Source: Rhodococcus tukisamuensis NBRC 100609 (GTDB taxonomy: Bacteria; Actinomycetota; Actinomycetes; Mycobacteriales; Mycobacteriaceae). Taken from it: 64,000 bases of DNA. The translations under genes and the position numbers were made by a program. Below are positions 59,507 to 64,000 of this stretch, piece by piece (position 1 is the stretch's first letter; each line of letters starts with the position of its first letter). The stretch is from positions 89,085-153,084 of the forward strand of contig NZ_BCXG01000010.1 of the NCBI RefSeq assembly GCF_001894985.1, written 5' to 3'. A model generated the notes under the pieces. That model was not told the origin of the DNA, made no database searches, and saw only the letters and a list, made by a program, of their open reading frames with translations.

Positions 59507-60024
59507 GCGGCCAGCCGATCAGCGGCCTGACGGGCGAGGGCGACCACGGCGGTCGCGTCGCCGCCGAGGAGCGACTCTCGTGGGGTCCGGCCGCCCAGTT
59601 CGGGCTGCTCGGTCATCAGCCACGACGCGACGGTCCAGCCCTGCGGGTCGGCGTGCGACCACGCGCGCAGCACCTCCTTGATCCCCGGGATCGGCTTGGC
59701 CGGGGCGGCGTCGTCGAATCCGGTGACCGAGTAGCCGGCGGTCCCGTCCTCGGCCTCGAGACGCAGCACCCGGCGGTCGCGGACCGCCTGGCTCAGCGCC
59801 TGCTTGGTCCAGCCCGTCACCTCGAGGGTCTGCTTGTGGGTGAGGATCGGGCCGATGTGGTTCTCCCAGACGCGCCGGGCCTTGAGTCCGGAGAGCACGT
59901 CGCGGATCCGGTGCTCGACGTACTGCACGTCGGCCTGGTTCAGTTCGGTCTCGTCGATGCCGCTGGCCGCGATCTCCGCTGCCATGACGTCGGTCAGTGG
60001 GCTGCTCATGCCACCATCGTCCAT
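59503..60024 (-). CDS. Xre/MbcA/ParS-like antitoxin
   Basis: 173 residues from ATG 60024; ATG 60009 would give 168. GIDETELNQADVQYVEHRIR at the N-terminus, LTHKQTLEVTGWTKQALSQA as a helix-turn-helix-like region, and a C-terminal toxin-binding domain (GIKEVLRAWSHADPQGWTVA, SLLGGDATAVVALARQAADR). Expected to neutralise the RES toxin and repress the pair. Confidence 0.8.
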   Translation of the reverse strand: MDDGGMSSPLTDVMAAEIAASGIDETELNQADVQYVEHRIRDVLSGLKARRVWENHIGPILTHKQTLEVTGWTKQALSQAVRDRRVLRLEAEDGTAGYSVTGFDDAAPAKPIPGIKEVLRAWSHADPQGWTVASWLMTEQPELGGRTPRESLLGGDATAVVALARQAADRLAA

Positions 60025-60026
60025 GG

Positions 60027-60054
60027 TCAAGTAGGTCAAGTCAAGTAGGTCAAC
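60027..60054. repeat. 14-bp direct repeat in front of the toxin-antitoxin operon
   Basis: TCAAGTAGGTCAAG followed immediately by TCAAGTAGGTCAAC: 13 of 14 bases repeated in tandem, just upstream of the antitoxin start. Position and spacing (14 bp) fit a binding site for the antitoxin or the complex. The remaining upstream region (60055-60273) carries a -10-like TTATGCAAT on the - strand. Confidence 0.5.
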
Positions 60055-60273
60055 CAGCGGTGCCCGCGGATCGGATCGCATCGCATGGGGTCCGATCCGG
60101 CATCTGTAATTGCATAATCTGTGGGATATCGGCAAAACATGCCTACCGGGCCGAAGCCCGACACCCCAGTTCACAACCACCTGGACGGAGGGGGCGGGTG
60201 GCTGCCGAGGTCCGGTGGGGACTGCTCGGGGAGGCGGGACAGGGGAGTAGGGGCGCGGCCCGGAGGCTCCCGG

Positions 60274-61419
60274 TCAACGGCCCGGGCGGGCATTGAGCCG
60301 GGCGGCCTGCCGCACGAGGTGGTCGCGCTCGGGGAGGTTCGTCGCCTGCCGGGCCGCCTCGGTGTAGAGGCCTGCCGCCGCGGCCAGGTCACCACCGCGC
60401 TCGTGGAGGTACGCCGCCACCGCGGCGTGGCGGGGCAGTGAGTCGTCCAGCGCCGCGAGCGCCGCCAGGCCGGCCCGGGCGCCGTCGGCCTCGCCCACGG
60501 CCACGGCGCGGTTGAGCCGGGCGATGGGGCTGCCGGTCAGTCGCACCAGCTCGTCGTACCACTCGACGATCTGCACCCAGTCGGTCTCCGCGGCGGTGCG
60601 CGCATCGGCGTGGAGCGCCGCGATGGCGGCCTGGGCCTGGAACTCGCCGAGCCGGTCGCGGGCCAGGGCCGCCTGCAGGATCTCGACGCCCTCGGCGATC
60701 AGGCGGGTGTCCCAGAGGCCGCGGTCCTGCTCGGCGAGCGGCACCAGGGCGCCGTCGGGCGCGGTCCGGGCGGCGCGCCGGGCGTGGTGGAGCAGCATCA
60801 GGGCGAGCAGCCCCGCCACCTCGGGGTGGTCGATCGCGGCCGCGAGCTGCCGGGCGAGCCGGATGGCCTCGGCGGCGAGGTCGACGTCGCCGGAGTAGCC
60901 CTCGTTGAAGACCAGGTACAGGACGCGCAGCACGGTGGCGACGTCGCCGGGTTGGTCGAACCGCACACCGGACACGGTGCGCTTGGCCCGGCTGATGCGC
61001 TGCGCCATGGTCGCCTCCGGGACCAGGTAGGCCTGGGCGATCTGCCGGGTGGTCAGCCCACCGACGGCGCGCAGCGTGAGCGCGACCGCCGAGGCCGGCG
61101 TCAGCGACGGGTGGGCGCACAGGAAGTAGAGCTGCAGCGTGTCGTCCACCGCGGGCGCGGGACCGGACGCCGGCTCCTCGCCGACGAGGTCCTCACGGCG
61201 ACGGCGGGCCGCGTTCGCCCGGGTGGCGTCGAGGAACTTGCGCCAGGCCGCGGTGACCAGCCAGCCCTTCGGATCTCGCGGCGGGTCGGCCGGCCAGACG
61301 CGGACCGCCTCGACCAGCGCGTCCTGGACGGCGTCCTCGGCCGCCGCGAAGTCGGCTCCGCGGCGGACGAGGATGCCGAGCACGCTCGGCGTGAGGCTCC
61401 GGAGCAGGACCTCATTCAC
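60274..61419 (-). CDS. ECF sigma factor with C-terminal TPR-like extension (ECF42 type)
   Basis: 381 residues from GTG 61419. Sigma region 2 (GADFAAAEDAVQDALVEAVR, DPKGWLVTAAWRKFLDATRA), region 4 (LTLRAVGGLTTRQIAQAYLV, ATMAQRISRAKRTV), and the ~200-residue extension of this family (LYLVFNEGYSGDVDLAAEAI, LLALMLLHHARRAARTAPDG, DRGLWDTRLIAEGVEIL, SPIARLNRAVAVGEADG). ECF42 factors are encoded beside YCII/DGPF proteins, as here. No anti-sigma factor. Confidence 0.92.
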   Translation of the reverse strand: MNEVLLRSLTPSVLGILVRRGADFAAAEDAVQDALVEAVRVWPADPPRDPKGWLVTAAWRKFLDATRANAARRRREDLVGEEPASGPAPAVDDTLQLYFLCAHPSLTPASAVALTLRAVGGLTTRQIAQAYLVPEATMAQRISRAKRTVSGVRFDQPGDVATVLRVLYLVFNEGYSGDVDLAAEAIRLARQLAAAIDHPEVAGLLALMLLHHARRAARTAPDGALVPLAEQDRGLWDTRLIAEGVEILQAALARDRLGEFQAQAAIAALHADARTAAETDWVQIVEWYDELVRLTGSPIARLNRAVAVGEADGARAGLAALAALDDSLPRHAAVAAYLHERGGDLAAAAGLYTEAARQATNLPERDHLVRQAARLNARPGR

Positions 61420-61428
61420 CTGAGGAGG

Positions 61429-61836
61429 TCACTCCGTGATGGTGGGCGGCGCGGTCAGGAACGGGCGCAGCTCGAGCCATTCGTGGATCGGCTTCCCGCC
61501 TGCCCCCGGGGCGGCCGACAGCTCTCCGGCCAGCTCGAGGGCGCGATCGTAGCTGTCGACGTCGATCACCATCCAGCCGGCGATGAGGTCCTTGGTCTCG
61601 GCGAACGGGCCGTCGGTGACCGGCGGGCGACCCTCGCCGTCGTACCGGACGAACGTCCCTTCGGGGGCGAGCGCCTGACCGTCGACGAACTCGCCGGTCG
61701 CCTCGAGCCGGTCCGCGAAGTCCTGCATGTACTGCACGTGGTCGGAGATCTCCTCCGGCGTCCACTGGTCCATGGGCACGTCGTTGACCGCCGCCGGGGC
61801 GCCGCGGTAGTGCTTGAGCAACAAGTACTTGGCCAT
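61429..61836 (-). CDS. YCII / DGPF-domain protein paired with the ECF sigma factor
   Basis: 135 residues from ATG 61836 (TAGGAGAATCACA upstream). MAKYLLLKHYRGAPAAVNDV, YMQDFADRLEATGEFVDGQA, the signature VTDGPFAETKDLIAGWMVID and a C-terminal ELRPFLTAPPTITE. It ends 10 bases before the sigma gene. Thought to act with ECF42 factors; the mechanism is unclear. Confidence 0.9.
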   Translation of the reverse strand: MAKYLLLKHYRGAPAAVNDVPMDQWTPEEISDHVQYMQDFADRLEATGEFVDGQALAPEGTFVRYDGEGRPPVTDGPFAETKDLIAGWMVIDVDSYDRALELAGELSAAPGAGGKPIHEWLELRPFLTAPPTITE

Positions 61837-61969
61837 TGTGATTCTCCTAGGTGCGGTACGACCCATTGTGGTCGTATTCGCTACTGGGACGGAGCCACAC
61901 GCCGGTTCTCGACATCCCGCGGCCGAGAAGTTTCGCCACCGTTGTCGAAGGCGCCGGACCAGGGGAGGC

Positions 61970-62017
61970 GCGCCCCGAGGTCACCGCCGGGACGATCCAG
62001 CGGTGACCTCGGGGCGC
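61970..62017 (-). terminator. Perfect 18-bp stem-loop after the hydrolase gene
   Basis: GCGCCCCGAGGTCACCGC, 12-base loop, GCGGTGACCTCGGGGCGC. It lies 23 bp beyond the stop of the alpha/beta hydrolase on the - strand. Very stable; no T-tract. Confidence 0.75.
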
Positions 62018-62040
62018 CCGGTGAGGGCGTGAGCCCAGCG

Positions 62041-62868
62041 TCAGGCAGTCCCGGCCCAGAAGTCGACGAGCACCTTCGTCAGCTCCTCGGGCTTCTCCTC
62101 GTTCGGCGTGTGGGCGGCGCCCGCGATGATCTCGAACTTCACGCCGAGTCGCGCCGCGGCGTCGGCCTGGATGTCCACCGGAATGACGTCGTGCTCGCCG
62201 GCGACGACCAGGACCGGCACGCCGGTCGCGGCCAGCTCCTCGACGCGGTCCGGCTCGGTGCCCATGGTGAGGGCGATCCCGGCGATGTTCGCGGTCTTGG
62301 TCACCATGATCCGGTTGTGCAGGAACTCCTTGACCGGCGCCGGGAAGATGTCCTCGAAGGCGCCGAACATGGCCTGCCACAAGGCCTCGTTGCCGCCCGC
62401 CCACAGCAGCTCCGGGATCGGGCCCATGTCCATGGCGCCGCCCAGGTTCTGACCACTCGGCGGCGAGTCGAGGATCACGTAGTCCAGGAAGCGCGCCGGA
62501 TCGTTCAGTACGGCGGCCCGGGTGACGAGGCCGCCGAAGCTGTGGCCGACAAGGTGGACCTTCTCGCCGGGCGCAACCTTGTCGATCAGCTCGGCGAGGT
62601 CCGCGGCGAACTTGGCGATCGTGTACTCGCCGACCGCGTCGCGGCCGTCCGGGCCGTCGGAGTCGTACTGGCCGAGCTGCGAGTACGAGATCAGCCGGTA
62701 GCCGGCGGCGGTGACGAACGGCGCCACCGGGAGGAAGTCCTCCCGGGAGCCGGTGAAGCCGGGGACCATCACGACGGTGCCCTTGACGTCGGTGCCGGCC
62801 TCGGGCATCGCCTCGAAGAAGGACAGCTCGCCGCGCGAGATCTTGATGCGGGACAGGTTGACGGTCAT
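62041..62868 (-). CDS. Alpha/beta hydrolase
   Basis: 275 residues. GTVVMVPGFTGSREDFLPVA at the oxyanion region, nucleophile elbow VHLVGHSFGGLVTRAAVLND with Ser in GHSFGG (~110), acid region VPVLVVAGEHDVIPVDIQAD (~220) and His in IIAGAAHTPNEEKPEEL (~250). All three catalytic residues are present. Cytosolic, substrate unknown. Followed by a strong terminator. Confidence 0.9.
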   Translation of the reverse strand: MTVNLSRIKISRGELSFFEAMPEAGTDVKGTVVMVPGFTGSREDFLPVAPFVTAAGYRLISYSQLGQYDSDGPDGRDAVGEYTIAKFAADLAELIDKVAPGEKVHLVGHSFGGLVTRAAVLNDPARFLDYVILDSPPSGQNLGGAMDMGPIPELLWAGGNEALWQAMFGAFEDIFPAPVKEFLHNRIMVTKTANIAGIALTMGTEPDRVEELAATGVPVLVVAGEHDVIPVDIQADAAARLGVKFEIIAGAAHTPNEEKPEELTKVLVDFWAGTA

Positions 62869-63397
62869 GTCGCGTTCTCCTTGTTGGGGTTCACAGGCTC
62901 TTCAGCCGGGATGGAGGGAGTCATCAGCCCACAGCACGCGGGGTGCCGTCGCCGTCGAGGCTAGCGGCAGATACTGAGCGATGCATAGTTTTGCCTTCGG
63001 AGCCGTTCGGCTCGTGATTCGGACCGTCCGGGCGACGGAATGCAGCCGGCCGCCCCGGGATCGTTTCGTCACAGTGACGTATTGGGGTGGGGCGCCGGGA
63101 AGGCCGGGGAGCGATCCGGAAACCCGAAAACCGGCGACTCCAAGGGATTCGAGGTTTTCGCGGAATCGGGGCCAGAACGATCCGAGGGCCGCCGGATCGG
63201 CGAACCGCTGCTCGGCGGGAACCGGCCGCGGAGGCCGCGCAGGGACGTCGCGGCCTCCGCAGCCGCCGCGAACATGTCGCTGCGGAGAATCGGAACACCG
63301 CGGCGAACCGGCCGTGTACGGGCGCTCTAGTCAGGAAATGCCGAGGAGCCGCGGAGTCCGGATCGGGCTGCTGACCTCGCCCGGTAATCCGGATCCG

Positions 63398-63411
63398 ATA
63401 ATGTACATTAT
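63398..63411. promoter_or_regulatory. Perfect 14-bp palindrome ATAATGTACATTAT
   Basis: AT-rich and self-complementary, in otherwise ~70% GC surroundings, followed by TGTCATTTTT. Suggests an operator for a small dimeric repressor, or a -10 region on both strands. Confidence 0.45.
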
Positions 63412-63778
63412 GTCATTTTTCCTTCCTCGGGACGCCCCCGGACGGCGGTGCCGGGCATCGGAGCAGTTCGGCGTACGCAGAGAGGTCCTCGGGCGCAACG
63501 CATCACGGATGCAGGACTGGCTCCTGCGCGACGGCCACCGGTCGGACCGGCCCCCCGGCGGCTCAACCAGCCGGGGGGCCGGATCGGGAACGGCCGGCGT
63601 CCGCGCGAGGCGTCGTCGATCAAGGCTCGGGTCACCGCGGCTCGGTCGCCGAGGAACCCGATGCGTCGGACCCGACGCGAACGCATTGCCGCCGGAGAGG
63701 TTTTCGTCGTCGCCGGACCCACGGAGCGGCGGCAGTGCCGGCGACCCTCCTCGACCGAGGGCGCGACCCCGCCCCAAC

Positions 63779-63816
63779 CATGTTTCATGGATAATCACTG
63801 TTATCCATGAAACATG
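63779..63816. promoter_or_regulatory. Perfect inverted repeat, 16-bp arms, 6-base spacer
   Basis: Left arm CATGTTTCATGGATAA, spacer TCACTG, right arm TTATCCATGAAACATG, with no mismatch. Includes -10-like GATAAT. Much longer than needed for a simple dimer site; it could bind two dimers or form a cruciform. AT-rich island. Confidence 0.55.
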
Positions 63817-64000
63817 TTGCACCCCAATAGTTTACGTGATCATGCGTCGGCTCGCTCGCCGACCGGCGCCATGCAAACCCTCGGGCCCTGTCCCCTGCCC
63901 CGCCCACGCCGGCTCCGGGGTCCACCCGCCTCGGCGACCCGCCCCCCGCCGTTCGGCCGACGGAGCCAGACCGTTCTCCCCTTCGCTCTGGCTCCGTCGG

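Larger units (their letters stand above)
62869..64000. other. Gene-free 1.1 kb with two perfect palindromes
   Basis: Frames here are shadows of GC-rich sequence without starts or family resemblance. The region contains the hydrolase promoter side and, in AT-rich islands, two palindromes (63398-63411 and 63779-63816). A gene to the right of the window probably uses one of them. Confidence 0.5.

Overview
High-GC actinobacterial chromosome. Several genes point to a mycolic-acid-containing Mycobacteriales genome of the Rhodococcus/Nocardia type: an aurF-like oxygenase next to fprB, a wax ester synthase/DGAT, antigen-85-type mycolyltransferase fragments, a DUF5313 protein, an actinobacterial integration host factor remnant and a group 1h [NiFe]-hydrogenase. 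The species cannot be fixed from sequence alone.

Left part (1-12.2 kb): a cut-off gene, a solitary tyrosine recombinase, small enzymes (NmrA-like, SRPBCC, NTF2-like), a large LuxR-type ATPase regulator (LAL), a YCII protein, an AlkD-like protein, and an operon of an AurF-like diiron oxygenase plus ferredoxin-NADP reductase FprB.

Accessory and decay zone (12.2-29.6 kb): intact cargo is interspersed with broken genes. Intact genes are small secreted proteins, a PAS-ANTAR regulator, a serine hydrolase next to an AraC regulator, and a wax ester synthase followed by a run of very small genes. Broken genes include a DnaB-like helicase, Tn3 and ISAs1 transposases, a mycolyltransferase, mIHF, a crotonase, an EEP nuclease and a LAL regulator. 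Several pieces occur twice in the window: a ~420 bp diverged repeat, the 3' end of fprB, and a mycolyltransferase piece. This indicates repeated duplication and deletion.

Hydrogenase block 1 (29.7-40.7 kb, + strand): a second LAL regulator is followed by hypA-hypB, then hhyS-hhyL (high-affinity, oxygen-tolerant H2 uptake), a NifU/Rieske-like protein, DUF5947, DUF6084, a 459-residue cluster protein, a 39-residue membrane peptide, the maturation protease and hypC. Most genes from hhyL onward overlap or nearly touch. Block 2 (57.3-49.7 kb, - strand) carries a small protein, hypF, a SIS-HypC fusion, a SIS isomerase-like protein, hypE, a second hypC, hypD and DUF6390. A possible IdeR/DtxR iron box lies in front of it. 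Blocks 1 and 2 face each other across ~9 kb of unrelated genes (PASTA lipoprotein, Tat-exported phospholipase C, membrane and secreted proteins, pseudogenes).

Right end (57.3-64 kb, all - strand): a conserved hypothetical, a RES/Xre-type toxin-antitoxin pair, a YCII + ECF sigma factor pair, an alpha/beta hydrolase, and a gene-free 1.1 kb stretch holding two perfect palindromes. No tRNA, rRNA or CRISPR array was seen.
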